Origin: Kosakonia sacchari SP1
Lineage (GTDB): Bacteria > Pseudomonadota > Gammaproteobacteria > Enterobacterales > Enterobacteriaceae
Reading direction: 5' to 3'
Assembly (NCBI RefSeq): GCF_000300455.3
Contig: NZ_CP007215.2
Coordinates: forward strand, 2,356,001-2,420,000
DNA length: 64,000 bases
Shown here piece after piece: positions 35,132 through 43,774 of the stretch. Under the pieces are notes generated by a model that saw only the letters and a program-made list of their open reading frames with translations, ran no database searches and was not told the origin of the DNA. The position numbers and the translations under genes are program-made. How positions within the stretch are numbered: the first letter of the stretch is position 1; each line of letters opens with the position of its first letter.

Positions 35132-35668
35132 GCAGGTGTCACGAAATTTATAATTTGAACAGAGCGGAACGCTGGTAACACGCAAAACTCACTCTGCTGT
35201 TGAGCACCTATCCAGGATGGAGCAGAGGCTGACATATCCTTAACTGGCGGCGTCATGTCGCCAGTTCTCTGTACGGCAACCTTGCTGAATCTTATCAGCA
35301 GCGTTGAGTCGGTCTTGTCTATTTTTCTCCGCAACAATTTAGCAGTGCCAATCGCCTTAATACGGGCAAGATTGACCATGCTTACCTTTTTTCTTCATAA
35401 CGGCATGTCGCCAGATATTGCCAGCCTGCTTTGTCCCGAAACGTTCTTTCACTGATAAATCATCATTCTGCTCTGTTTACAACCCGGTTGTGGCACAGCG
35501 GTGTGAATCGTATCAGCAGGTCTAAGGCAAGAGGAATTTTTCGCTCTATCAGCAGGTTAAATCAAAGCTGGCGGCTACATCTTTCGTGGTAATCCTTAAT
35601 CGACTTGATATATATCAATAAAAAGAGCATATTGCGTTCGTTTTGTTATTTCTGGGTTAATGTTTGTT
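35132..35668. other. AT-rich region of 537 bases upstream of the ortT pair
   Basis: No gene is supported. Short open frames on both strands at about 35128-35455 have no ribosome site and no recognised family; a decayed mobile element is possible but not shown. The right end holds a consensus FNR-type palindrome (separate entry) and the short leader of the first ortT gene. Confidence 0.5.
35605..35618. promoter_or_regulatory. Consensus FNR-type site upstream of ortT
   Basis: TTGATATATATCAA is a perfect 14-base palindrome and matches TTGAT-N4-ATCAA exactly. Its centre lies 57 bases before the ortT start, a distance that fits an activator site near -41 with a short leader. Binding by FNR (activated without oxygen) is inferred from the motif. 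Confidence 0.55.
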
Positions 35669-35842
35669 ATGTCGTTATACCAAAAAATGTTGGTTTTCTA
35701 CTTTGTTATGGCGCTGATTTGCGCGCTGATTACCTGGTTTCTTTCTCACGACAGTAAACGTATTCGCCTGCTGAGCGCGTTTTTAGTGGGGTCGACATGG
35801 CCCATGAGCTTCCCGGTTGCGCTGTTATTTTCCATATTCTAA
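35669..35842 (+). CDS. ortT: OrtT, GhoT-family small membrane toxin (copy 1)
   Basis: A 57-residue peptide of the GhoT/OrtT family, the same length as E. coli OrtT (YdcX), with near-identical start MSLYQKMLVFYFVMALICAL and end GSTWPMSFPVALLFSIF. Two membrane helices flank the conserved SHDSKRIRLLSAF loop. Such toxins damage the inner membrane and lower proton-motive force and ATP; OrtT is known as an orphan toxin without a GhoS antitoxin, linked to stringent response. The ATG at 35669 is chosen for family agreement. The in-frame ATG at 35660 would add three residues. In E. coli ydcX follows patD, and here about 3.5 kb is inserted between them. Confidence 0.9.
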   Translation: MSLYQKMLVFYFVMALICALITWFLSHDSKRIRLLSAFLVGSTWPMSFPVALLFSIF

Positions 35843-35938
35843 ATTTTGCCAGCAAAGCGTGACGGCGAAAGCGATAACGCCTTGAAAATTAGTGCAACAT
35901 GTTAGGCGGATGTTTTACCTAAGGACAGGAGACAGACG

Positions 35939-36112
35939 TTGGAACTTTACACCAAACTGCTTATTTTCTACGTTGTCATGGCGGTGTTATGCGCCGTGGC
36001 AACCTGGTTTCTCGCCAAAGATAGCCGCAAAATCCGCCTGCTCAGCGCTTTGTTAGTCGGCGCGACCTGGCCCATCAGTTTTCCCGTCGCATTACTTTTT
36101 TCTCTCTTTTAG
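35939..36112 (+). CDS. OrtT/GhoT-family toxin paralogue (copy 2, TTG start)
   Basis: A second 57-residue GhoT/OrtT peptide, 96 bases after the first. It starts at a TTG with a good AGGAG site 7 bases upstream and reads (M)ELYTKLLIFYVVMAVLCAV, then FLAKDSRKIRLLSALLVG and TWPISFPVALLFSLF. Most core positions are shared with copy 1, while the N-terminal helix differs more. The identical length and conserved loop show a tandem duplication of a toxin gene with both copies intact. No antitoxin gene is seen nearby. The start codon is unusual and easy to miss in gene finding. Confidence 0.82.
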   Translation: MELYTKLLIFYVVMAVLCAVATWFLAKDSRKIRLLSALLVGATWPISFPVALLFSLF

Positions 36113-36137
36113 TCGTGTCCTTGCCATAATGCTGTGA

Positions 36138-36157
36138 TACTGTATATAAAACCAGTA
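36138..36157. promoter_or_regulatory. LexA-like (SOS) box before the hydrolase gene
   Basis: A 20-base near-palindrome with CTGT at 36140-36143 and CCAG at 36152-36155 matches the LexA consensus TACTGT-N8-ACAGTA in 17 of 20 positions by my count. As remembered it differs from the E. coli umuDC box at one base. It lies 20 bases before the hydrolase start. The inner half-site has C for A, which may weaken binding. Confidence 0.55.
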
Positions 36158-36177
36158 TTGTAGCAGAGAGGGCAGTT

Positions 36178-36939
36178 ATGGACAGTCTCTATTCACTCCA
36201 CGCGCAGGGGCAGGTGCGCTGGCACGCGTTACCAGGCAAAGGCGACCCGGTCGTTTTTATTCATGGCCTGGGCTGCGCGTCTTCGTACGAATACCCGCGT
36301 ATCGTCGCCGATCCGGCGTTTGCTGGCAGGTGCGCCATTCTTATCGATTTGCCAGGCTACGGTTACAGTGAACGTCCGGCGAGCTTCTCTTATCGCACCA
36401 GCGATCAGGCGCAAGTGGTGATTGAACTGCTGGATCATCTTGGGCTCGATGCCTTCTGGTTATACGGCCACAGTATGGGCGGCAGTATCGCGATTGAAGT
36501 CGCTTCGCGTATCCCGCAGCGTGTCAATGCGCTGGCGGTATCTGAACCTAATTTCCACGCCGGTGGCGGGGCGTTTAGCCGCATTATCGCGGCCCTGGAT
36601 GAGGCCGATTTTGTCACCTGCGGCTACGCGGCAATGCTGGCGCAGGAAAAAACCGCCTGGGCCGGAAGCCTGCAAAGCAGCGCGTCCTGGGCGGTGTGGC
36701 GCGGCGCGAAAAGCCTGGTTGATGGTATAGAGCCGTCGTGGATGTCGTTATTTGCCCGGTTTCCGCGCCCCAAGACGCTGATTTTTGGCGAGCTGTCACT
36801 ACCGGACAACGATGCCGACAGTGTGCTGCGACAAGGGATTGAGCTGCGCATTATTCCGCGTGCCGGTCATTCCATGTCTGACGAACAGCCAGCCTTGCTG
36901 GCGCAGACGTTAGCGGCATTTATTGCAGAGCATGAGTAA
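36178..36939 (+). CDS. Alpha/beta-fold hydrolase
   Basis: A 253-residue soluble hydrolase. Oxyanion region VVFIHGLGCASSYEYPRI near residue 25, DLPGYGYSERP, nucleophile serine in LYGHSMGGSIAIEVAS near residue 100, and the terminal catalytic histidine in RAGHSMSDEQP. The acid is probably the Asp in LSLPDNDAD. Substrates of the family range from esters to lactones and C-C bonds, and none is indicated. The upstream LexA-like box suggests induction by DNA damage. It follows the ortT pair but has its own promoter region. Confidence 0.88.
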   Translation: MDSLYSLHAQGQVRWHALPGKGDPVVFIHGLGCASSYEYPRIVADPAFAGRCAILIDLPGYGYSERPASFSYRTSDQAQVVIELLDHLGLDAFWLYGHSMGGSIAIEVASRIPQRVNALAVSEPNFHAGGGAFSRIIAALDEADFVTCGYAAMLAQEKTAWAGSLQSSASWAVWRGAKSLVDGIEPSWMSLFARFPRPKTLIFGELSLPDNDADSVLRQGIELRIIPRAGHSMSDEQPALLAQTLAAFIAEHE

Positions 36940-36945
36940 AAAGGA

Positions 36946-36970
36946 ACCCGGCTCATTTGCATGGCCGGGT
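36946..36970. terminator. Bidirectional terminator between hydrolase and srfC
   Basis: ACCCGGC/GCCGGGT with an 11-base loop is followed by GATTTT on the plus strand and TCCTTTTTA on the minus strand. It ends both convergent units. Confidence 0.7.
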
Positions 36971-36975
36971 GATTT

Positions 36976-39150
36976 TCAGGGAAGCAGGGATTTGAGTTTT
37001 TTACGCGCCGCCGGGCTGATATCCAGCGGATGGCTGTAACCAATGTTTTCGATAGCCCGGTGGTACAACGCTACCAGCCAGTCATAAACATAGCGGGTGG
37101 CGGCGTGTACTGGCTGCTCGCTCAGACGGGTTAACCGCGTCTGGGTGGCGCCATCCGTGCCGCTGGAAAAAATGGTGCTGCCTTTGTTTACCCGGCTTTC
37201 CGGGCGATCCGCCTGCGCGATCTCCGCGTATCCCAGCCAGGCGACAAAGTTACCAATCGCGGCGTACAGTTGCGCGGCGCAGGCGGTATCGCGCTGCATA
37301 ATTTTTTGCAACTGATCAGGTAAATTCAGCCGGTAGCTGCTGACGATAACAATCTCCGCCATCTGGCGCAGCGCGGCAGGACTGAGCCCCAAACGCGCGG
37401 CGTTATCATCGTTGCGGCTCCACTGGCGTACGTGGTTGACCCACAAAGCATGCGCCTGTTGACCGATATCTTTCGACACTGCCTGCGGTTCGCTGCTTTC
37501 TGCGGATTCAGCAAACAGATCGATTGATTCATTAAACAAGCCGCTGACTTTCTCTTCGCGCGGCTGCTGAACTTTCCACAGCGTATCGAACTGCTGCATA
37601 TCCGGCTGTAAACCTTCCAGCAATTCACCGTGGCGTGAAGCCTGGCCTTGCAGTTCGCGCACCACGGACTCCGCGCTCGCGCGTTGCGCCACCGCGTCTT
37701 TTACTGCGGTGGCAAGCCAGGGTTGCAGCAGATCGCGAAGGGCACGCTGATGACGCTCAGTCAGCGCTTTCAAACGCTGCTGACGCAGGCCAGGCGCTGT
37801 CGCCTGCACCAGCCATTCAAGCAGACGCTGCAAACTGCTGGCATCCAGCGCCTGCAACGTTCCCCAGTGCTGACCCGGTTTACCAATAAGCTGCTGAACG
37901 GCTTCGTCCAGATTCTGCGCCAGCGTAAAGCGCGCATCCTGCGGTGTAATCGCCCACACCAGCCCTGGCAGCGCCGTTTCCTGACCGGATTGCGTCTCTT
38001 TGACCCAGTTTAATAATGCGCGCGCAGTGGTCGCGGTGGCTGAACGTTCCAGCGTCGCATTACAAATCATCAGCACATCCGGTTGCAGGCGCTGGCGGTA
38101 GCTTTCCAGCAGCCAGCGGCATTTGCTACGCCACAACGGCTGGCCATCTTGTGGACCCGGTGCCGGAATATCGAGAATATCCACGGCCGTTAACACCGCG
38201 TTTTCCACCGGCAAAACCAGTTCGCGCGTAATCAGCGCAAGGGTTGCCAGCGGAATACTGACCGCGTTGTGCAACTGCTCATTTGACCACGGATGCACTA
38301 CCACTTCGTCATGGATCTCACCGCTACCGGGTTCCGATGGTGTTAAGAAACCGTCGGTTGGCAGGGCAAAGGTATCCACCATAATACTCAGCGGTGCCGC
38401 CAGTTCCTGCGCGTTCCCGGTCTGGTGAAGGGTGTGTGCCAGCGACAACCACTGCTGCGTGAGCTCCTGCTGCTCGCCCCATAACAGCGACCAGGCGCTG
38501 GCGCGGGCGCTGAGATCCAGGGAAGGCAACAGGCAAGCAAACTGATACCACAGCGCATCGTCCATCTGCTGCTGCGATGACGGCACCGCCGCGCGCCAGA
38601 AGCGGGCAATTGCGCCAATATCTTCCGCCGTGATCCCCGGCACCGCATTCGGTTGGCGCAGTGAGCGCCATTTCGCGACGCGGTCTTCCATCACCGATTT
38701 ATCAACGGCGCGCAATTCCGGCTGCTGAATGGCATGCGCAATAAAAATCTGCACCAGATCGGCTTCACTGATAATGCGCAGGCACAGCGGGAAACCCTCA
38801 TCCATCGGCGCGAGATGCTGACTAAAGCGCAGCGCCATGCTGGTCAGGGCATGGCCGGGATTGATATGAGTGAAGTAATCCAGTGTTTTTTCGCCGGGAC
38901 GCACATTAAGCCGTCCGTTACCGCTGCCGCACAGCGCTGTCAGCAGATGCGCTTTAGCCGCTTGTGAGTGACCATACAACCCAACGGTGCAGGGCGCGTC
39001 GACCGCTTCACGCAGCGCGCTTTCCTCGGCTGCGGCAGTCGTCAGACGCGACAGCAGCGCGTCGGCATCATCATCCAGTAAAGGTGCGTGCTGGCGATTG
39101 TCGTTGATCCATGTCGCCAGTGCCTGGGTGGTTTTTACGCTCGCACTCAT
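36976..39150 (-). CDS. srfC: SrfC-family protein (putative virulence factor)
   Basis: A 724-residue cytoplasmic protein of the SrfC family, third gene of srfABC. Near the N-terminus GLYGHSQAAKAHLL (residues 57-70) looks like a Walker A loop in which the second glycine and the Ser/Thr are replaced by alanine while the lysine is kept. At about residue 330 LDIPAPG resembles the DxxG motif of GTPases. So it appears to be a degenerate dynamin/GTPase-like NTPase. The rest is helical (LKALTERHQRALRDLLQPW). The Salmonella homologue was found as an SsrB-regulated factor, but its activity is unsettled. Its ATG overlaps the srfB stop by 4 bases. Confidence 0.85.
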   Translation of the reverse strand: MSASVKTTQALATWINDNRQHAPLLDDDADALLSRLTTAAAEESALREAVDAPCTVGLYGHSQAAKAHLLTALCGSGNGRLNVRPGEKTLDYFTHINPGHALTSMALRFSQHLAPMDEGFPLCLRIISEADLVQIFIAHAIQQPELRAVDKSVMEDRVAKWRSLRQPNAVPGITAEDIGAIARFWRAAVPSSQQQMDDALWYQFACLLPSLDLSARASAWSLLWGEQQELTQQWLSLAHTLHQTGNAQELAAPLSIMVDTFALPTDGFLTPSEPGSGEIHDEVVVHPWSNEQLHNAVSIPLATLALITRELVLPVENAVLTAVDILDIPAPGPQDGQPLWRSKCRWLLESYRQRLQPDVLMICNATLERSATATTARALLNWVKETQSGQETALPGLVWAITPQDARFTLAQNLDEAVQQLIGKPGQHWGTLQALDASSLQRLLEWLVQATAPGLRQQRLKALTERHQRALRDLLQPWLATAVKDAVAQRASAESVVRELQGQASRHGELLEGLQPDMQQFDTLWKVQQPREEKVSGLFNESIDLFAESAESSEPQAVSKDIGQQAHALWVNHVRQWSRNDDNAARLGLSPAALRQMAEIVIVSSYRLNLPDQLQKIMQRDTACAAQLYAAIGNFVAWLGYAEIAQADRPESRVNKGSTIFSSGTDGATQTRLTRLSEQPVHAATRYVYDWLVALYHRAIENIGYSHPLDISPAARKKLKSLLP

Positions 39151-42140
39151 TTCAGATACACACTCCCGCTGTCGATCCAGTAATGGCTGCCGCTATGGCG
39201 GCGATCGGCCAGCGTATTCAGTTTAAAAGTTAACGCGTCTGCGGCGACCGGCGTACCATCCTGGAGCCAGGCCTCACTTAAGGTGAACGATTCCGGCCCA
39301 TGCTGTTTATTGCCGCCGCTGAACTGCAAACGGACATTCAACACGCCGTCGCCGGCGATGGTTTTCGCCAGTTCCTGCGAGTTGATACTCAACGTGTAGA
39401 GCGGCGTAGCAGGCCAGCGGGCGTTCGCGAGCTGGCGGAAACCGAGCGTCACATTGCCGCGCAGCGGGAAGTGTAAACGCGCGTCCAGTTTCGCACCGGG
39501 TTTATCAAGATCGATATCGTGATACCAGATATTCTCATCGCGCAAGGTATTGACGACGTTATCCAGCACACCGAGGTAGCGCACGGTGGAATAGGCACCG
39601 ATGTCCGCCGCTTTAAAGTTAAAACGCGGCAGACGCAAATCAAGCGCCAGGCTGCACAACATCGCGCCCACGGCGGCTGTGGATTTCGGGTTGCCGATCT
39701 TACCCTGCTGGCTGAACGGATACCACTCATGTACGCGGTATTTATCAAGCCAGATCATTCGGTTAACCGGCACAGGTTGCAGGTGGCGAATCAGCGCCTG
39801 CACGCCGGGTAAGCAGCCAGGACGGCCGGTAATCAGCAGCACATCGCAGCAGTAGTGACTGATGGCTTCGCAAACCGCATGCAGCGGGGCGGTCAGGGTA
39901 AATTGCCCGGCCAGCATCGCATCCTGCAACTCACGGAAATTAACCTGCAACGGAACAGCCAACACATCGAACTCTGCCGAACCGGACGGCAACGCATGAT
40001 CGATCGCTTGTTTCAAATAGTTCATGACATTGCGCGTCGGCAGTTGCGTGAGCAGTTCGCCGAAGGTGGCATGCAACCCGGCAAGCGGATCGTTAATGTC
40101 ACTCTCTTCCCACGCGGCAAGAATGGCGTGACCAATTGGCATAAACAATTGCAGCGTCGTCTGCTGACGCAGCACGGCCTGGGTATCAATACGCCCGGAA
40201 TCGCCAAACAACGTCGCCATGATCGCTGCGGCATCGGTAATGCCCGCTTTCTGCATCTGCGTTTGTAACGCTGGCAGCACACATCGCTGAATCACATCCA
40301 GCAAAATGTCATCGCCGGCGACTTTAAACCCTTCGCGGAACAGCAGTTGCGGGGTGATTTTGACGTTACTGCCGGTGCCATCATCCAGTTGATAATGGGT
40401 GATCGCCATATCTGTCGTGCCGCCGCCGATATCAACGGAGGCCACGCGCAGTGAACGGCCTTTTACCGCGCCCGGTGCTTCTTCGCGATCCGGGCGGGCA
40501 AGCGAGGCGAAAAACGTTTCAGTTTGCCCGGAAAAACGGGAAATCGCTTCGTTGTACAGCCACACCAGTTGACCACAGCTGGCTTCGTCCCACTCCATCT
40601 GAATGTGCGGCACAGGTACGACGCTTTTTTCCTGCTGCTTGCGGTTAGCGAAGTCTTCATCCTGCGGATGCCAGCCCATCGCTTTCCACACCAGCGCAAT
40701 GGCCTCAAACATACGGCGACGGAAAATTTCACGCTCCTGCTTCGGCATCGCCGAGGGCAGGGTAAGAATAATGGTGCGCAACTGGCGCGGAGAGGCCGGA
40801 AAGCCCAAACGCAGACGCGTGGCGACACTGTTGATCTGCCCGAGCGCCTGCGACAACAATTCGCACAGCATGTGAGTCATCAGCGTGCTGCGGCTGTACT
40901 GCGGGGAGAAGACCGGTAAACGCTCATCCAGCGGCAGGCTATACAGCGGCTGGCCTTCGTCATTCATCAGGTTCATGAGCGGGAAGGCGGTCGCCAGCGG
41001 TTCGCGCTGGGTTTTGCTGTTCATCTGGCTAAAGCGCCAGTCCTGCAATACCGGTGTTTCGTCCCACAGATAGCGGCGTGGGCTGGAGATGCCGCTGTTG
41101 CCTTCGGTGCCAAGGCGCTGCGTTGCCAGCTTGCGGGCTTCATCGCCCACGCGCACGATCGATGGCCAAATAAAGGCATCTTCGCGACCGCTCTCAACAG
41201 AGAAGTGCTGTTTACCGAAACGCGCTTCAGAAAACTCAAGACGGCTGGTAAACAGTGGTTCATTCAGGAACTGAGGTTCACTGAGCGAGCGCACCTGCAA
41301 TTCTGCTGTCTGGCGCAACCCATCATTGGCATCGCCGTGATCTTCAATGATCACGCCGCAGGTGTGGGTGTTGCCGACATCCAGAATCAGATCGACCGGG
41401 ATCGCCGGAGTGCTCAGCGTGTGCGTAACGATTTTGACTTCCGGCACCTGCAATTGCATGCCGAGCAGGCTCATCAGATTCAGCCAGTGCGCCTGGTATT
41501 CAAAACCGCGCAATGCCTGATTAATTTCGCGCTCGCTGCGGGTTTCATGTTGCGTAATGAATTGCAAAAATGCTTCGCGCAGCCAGCCATCGACCCAGGT
41601 CTGATCGAGGAAATCCGCCACTTCATCGTCACGCCAGGCCAGCGAGAATCGCGTGCCATTGAGAATATCGTTTTCCAGCGGTGCCAGTGCGGCAGGCGAG
41701 TTACCGTTAATCTGGCTGTCGAGTGCCAGCGCCACGCGGTGAGTGTTTCCGGCGCTGTCCGGTTCGCTGAGCTTGCGGATCTGCACGCGAGCCCAGTTAT
41801 CCGGACCCTCAACGAAAGTGCGGGGCGGGTTAAAGCGCAGGAAAGGGATCGGCAGCCAGACGCCATCGAGGATCGACAACGAATATTGCAGCGAATGCGT
41901 GCTTTCGGGTTTTACCACTTCCGGCTGACCGCCGTCGCGGTTTGGCAGCGTATAACGTTCGTTGACCAGATCGAAATCAAGACGCAGCAGCGGGCCGTTG
42001 GCGGTTTTACGCACAAATCGACCGCTGCTGGCAGAATCCTGTGGTGTCAGGCCAAAATCAAGAAACTGCACGCCGCTATTGGCAATCAGCGTCACGCTCT
42101 GTTTGTAGTCGCAAAGATTAACCAGCATAAACTCAGTCAC
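39147..42140 (-). CDS. srfB: SrfB-family actin-like ATPase protein (putative virulence factor)
   Basis: A 997-residue protein of the SrfB family. Two phosphate-binding loops of the actin/Hsp70 fold are visible: LILDVGNTHTCGVIIED at residues 251-267 and VASVDIGGGTTDMAITH at about 565-580, with a third adenosine-type segment CDVLLITGRPGCLPGVQAL later. The first 230 residues form an unknown beta-rich domain (PLLRLDFDLVNERYTL). No signal peptide. Second gene of srfABC, overlapping srfA by 8 bases and srfC by 4. ATPase function is inferred from the motifs, and the biological role is unclear. Confidence 0.88.
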   Translation of the reverse strand: MTEFMLVNLCDYKQSVTLIANSGVQFLDFGLTPQDSASSGRFVRKTANGPLLRLDFDLVNERYTLPNRDGGQPEVVKPESTHSLQYSLSILDGVWLPIPFLRFNPPRTFVEGPDNWARVQIRKLSEPDSAGNTHRVALALDSQINGNSPAALAPLENDILNGTRFSLAWRDDEVADFLDQTWVDGWLREAFLQFITQHETRSEREINQALRGFEYQAHWLNLMSLLGMQLQVPEVKIVTHTLSTPAIPVDLILDVGNTHTCGVIIEDHGDANDGLRQTAELQVRSLSEPQFLNEPLFTSRLEFSEARFGKQHFSVESGREDAFIWPSIVRVGDEARKLATQRLGTEGNSGISSPRRYLWDETPVLQDWRFSQMNSKTQREPLATAFPLMNLMNDEGQPLYSLPLDERLPVFSPQYSRSTLMTHMLCELLSQALGQINSVATRLRLGFPASPRQLRTIILTLPSAMPKQEREIFRRRMFEAIALVWKAMGWHPQDEDFANRKQQEKSVVPVPHIQMEWDEASCGQLVWLYNEAISRFSGQTETFFASLARPDREEAPGAVKGRSLRVASVDIGGGTTDMAITHYQLDDGTGSNVKITPQLLFREGFKVAGDDILLDVIQRCVLPALQTQMQKAGITDAAAIMATLFGDSGRIDTQAVLRQQTTLQLFMPIGHAILAAWEESDINDPLAGLHATFGELLTQLPTRNVMNYLKQAIDHALPSGSAEFDVLAVPLQVNFRELQDAMLAGQFTLTAPLHAVCEAISHYCCDVLLITGRPGCLPGVQALIRHLQPVPVNRMIWLDKYRVHEWYPFSQQGKIGNPKSTAAVGAMLCSLALDLRLPRFNFKAADIGAYSTVRYLGVLDNVVNTLRDENIWYHDIDLDKPGAKLDARLHFPLRGNVTLGFRQLANARWPATPLYTLSINSQELAKTIAGDGVLNVRLQFSGGNKQHGPESFTLSEAWLQDGTPVAADALTFKLNTLADRRHSGSHYWIDSGSVYLK

Positions 42141-43494
42141 CTGTTTTTCTGAACGTCACCGGAACGGTGGTGTGGGCGTCAAAACGCGCGCTGCATTCCG
42201 CGACGTCGTTGCTGCTCGCTTTACAGGAAATGTCCGGCATCGGGTAACGCGTCCCGTCGCTGCAACGTGCGTTGCTGCGGCTCTTAATCAGCAGTTCGCC
42301 GGTTTCATGCAGTCCGGAGAATAGATCGGCGCGACAGGTTACATTTTTACCCATCACAATACGCGCCGTCCCTTTGTTGTTCTGGATCTGGTAGCGCACG
42401 GCAGGAGCTTTGCCGGTGACCGGATCTTTCACATCCATCGCCACACGCCAGTTACCGTTAAGGAATTTGGTGGAACCGATTTTCACCTCTAACGCGTCCA
42501 TCACCAGCACATCTTTCGGGATGGCGGCGATAACAACCGGTCCTTTCTCTTCCGGTTTGACTTCCGGTGCTTTGGCGGCAGGCGCCACAATTTCAGCCTG
42601 ATGCAGCGGCAGTTTCACCGCCAGCTCAGGAAGCGGCTCTGCTTGCATCGGCGGCGGCGCAATTGCGACCGGCTCTGCTTTGGTTACGGCAGGTGCAGGC
42701 GCAGGTTCTTGTTGTTGCTGATTGAGCACCAGCGGCACGGCAATTGCCGCCGCAACAGCCGCAGCAACCGGTAAGGCCCACAGACCGTAGCGGCGGCGTT
42801 TTTTCACCACGGGCACAGGTTCAGGCTGAGGAGCGGGTTCAGGTGCAACCACGGGTGCGGCTTCCTGCACGGGCGGTGCGGTCACGGGCTGCGGTTTGAT
42901 TTCCGCTTGCGGCGTGAGTAGCGGTGCATCCGCCTGGCTGAAGGTCACCTCGACGGCAGGCTCTTCTTCCGGCTCTGGCTCCGGTTCGATAATAATTTCT
43001 GGGATTTCTGGCTCCGGCTCTTGCAGACACTCAAGCACATTTTCGCGGGCGCTTTCATTGAGATTGACAAAGCCCCAGAAGGTGATGACCGGTTTGCCAT
43101 CAACGAGGAAAACATGGTTTTCGCCGGGGAATTGCAGCGCTTTTTCCAGCAGCGAGCCAAACAGTTGCTGTGCGGTTTTGGGTGATTGCATGCATTTGCG
43201 ACTTAGCGCGGCGGCGCTGTCCAGCGTGCTTTCAAGGTAACGCAGCGCACGGGCGCGCGCCTCGGGTTCCGCCGCTTTCCATGCCTGGGCGCGACCATCG
43301 ATGGGTGAGTACCAGTCGACCCGATCGCCTTCATCATTGACCTGGGGTATTGCCAGACAATCTACCAGCGCCTGCTGCTTACGCAGACGCAGTGCTTCAC
43401 GAATTTGCAATGCCGAATCAAATACGGCCTGACCGCCGCCGCCAACGGCCTGGAAATCATCCAAATCGCCGCTACGCAAGAGAGTTTTTGCCAC
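42133..43494 (-). CDS. srfA: SrfA-family membrane protein (putative virulence factor)
   Basis: A 453-residue protein, first gene of srfABC. A globular N-terminal part (residues 1-160), then a Pro/Glu-rich linker (EPEPEIPEIIIEPEPEPEEE and more) up to about 235. A stop-transfer KKRRRYG is followed by one membrane helix at about 240-260 (LWALPVAAAVAAAIAVPLVL). A second Pro/Ala-rich linker leads into a C-terminal domain of about 130 residues with four cysteines (NVTCRADLF, SNARCSDGTRYPMPDISCK). The topology suggests cytoplasmic N-terminus and periplasmic C-terminus. It may anchor SrfB and SrfC at the inner membrane, an inference. Confidence 0.85.
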   Translation of the reverse strand: MAKTLLRSGDLDDFQAVGGGGQAVFDSALQIREALRLRKQQALVDCLAIPQVNDEGDRVDWYSPIDGRAQAWKAAEPEARARALRYLESTLDSAAALSRKCMQSPKTAQQLFGSLLEKALQFPGENHVFLVDGKPVITFWGFVNLNESARENVLECLQEPEPEIPEIIIEPEPEPEEEPAVEVTFSQADAPLLTPQAEIKPQPVTAPPVQEAAPVVAPEPAPQPEPVPVVKKRRRYGLWALPVAAAVAAAIAVPLVLNQQQQEPAPAPAVTKAEPVAIAPPPMQAEPLPELAVKLPLHQAEIVAPAAKAPEVKPEEKGPVVIAAIPKDVLVMDALEVKIGSTKFLNGNWRVAMDVKDPVTGKAPAVRYQIQNNKGTARIVMGKNVTCRADLFSGLHETGELLIKSRSNARCSDGTRYPMPDISCKASSNDVAECSARFDAHTTVPVTFRKTGD

Positions 43495-43774
43495 GTTTTC
43501 ATCCCATAGACTTCTTCACGCGTCTACTATACGCAAACTTCTTACCAGTAAAAGGCAGAGGAAAGCGCAAAACCATTGAATTCTCGACGCATTGAGCGCG
43601 CCGAACCCGCTTGACGGCACGAAATTTATTTAACACAAATTTATTCATTAATAATGGTGGATATTTCATCAAAAACAAATGCTTTAGAATAACCTGATGC
43701 GGAATCATTATTTGCCAGTTCCCATCTGCTGTGCTGAGATTAATGCTCCATATAAAAAAAGAAGGCTCCTGATA

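Noticed and set aside
35128-35455. Short frames on both strands that could be transposase fragments
   Set aside because: I could not match any insertion-sequence family, and no terminal repeats or target duplications are visible.
41205-42152. 315-residue plus-strand frame antisense to srfB
   Set aside because: Composition typical of an antisense frame (many Q, H, R, I); srfB and its operon are clear on the other strand.
42700-43030. Repetitive GAA/CCG-rich tract in srfA as a DNA repeat or CRISPR-like array
   Set aside because: It codes for the Pro/Glu/Ala-rich linkers of SrfA; the units are irregular and have no spacer structure.
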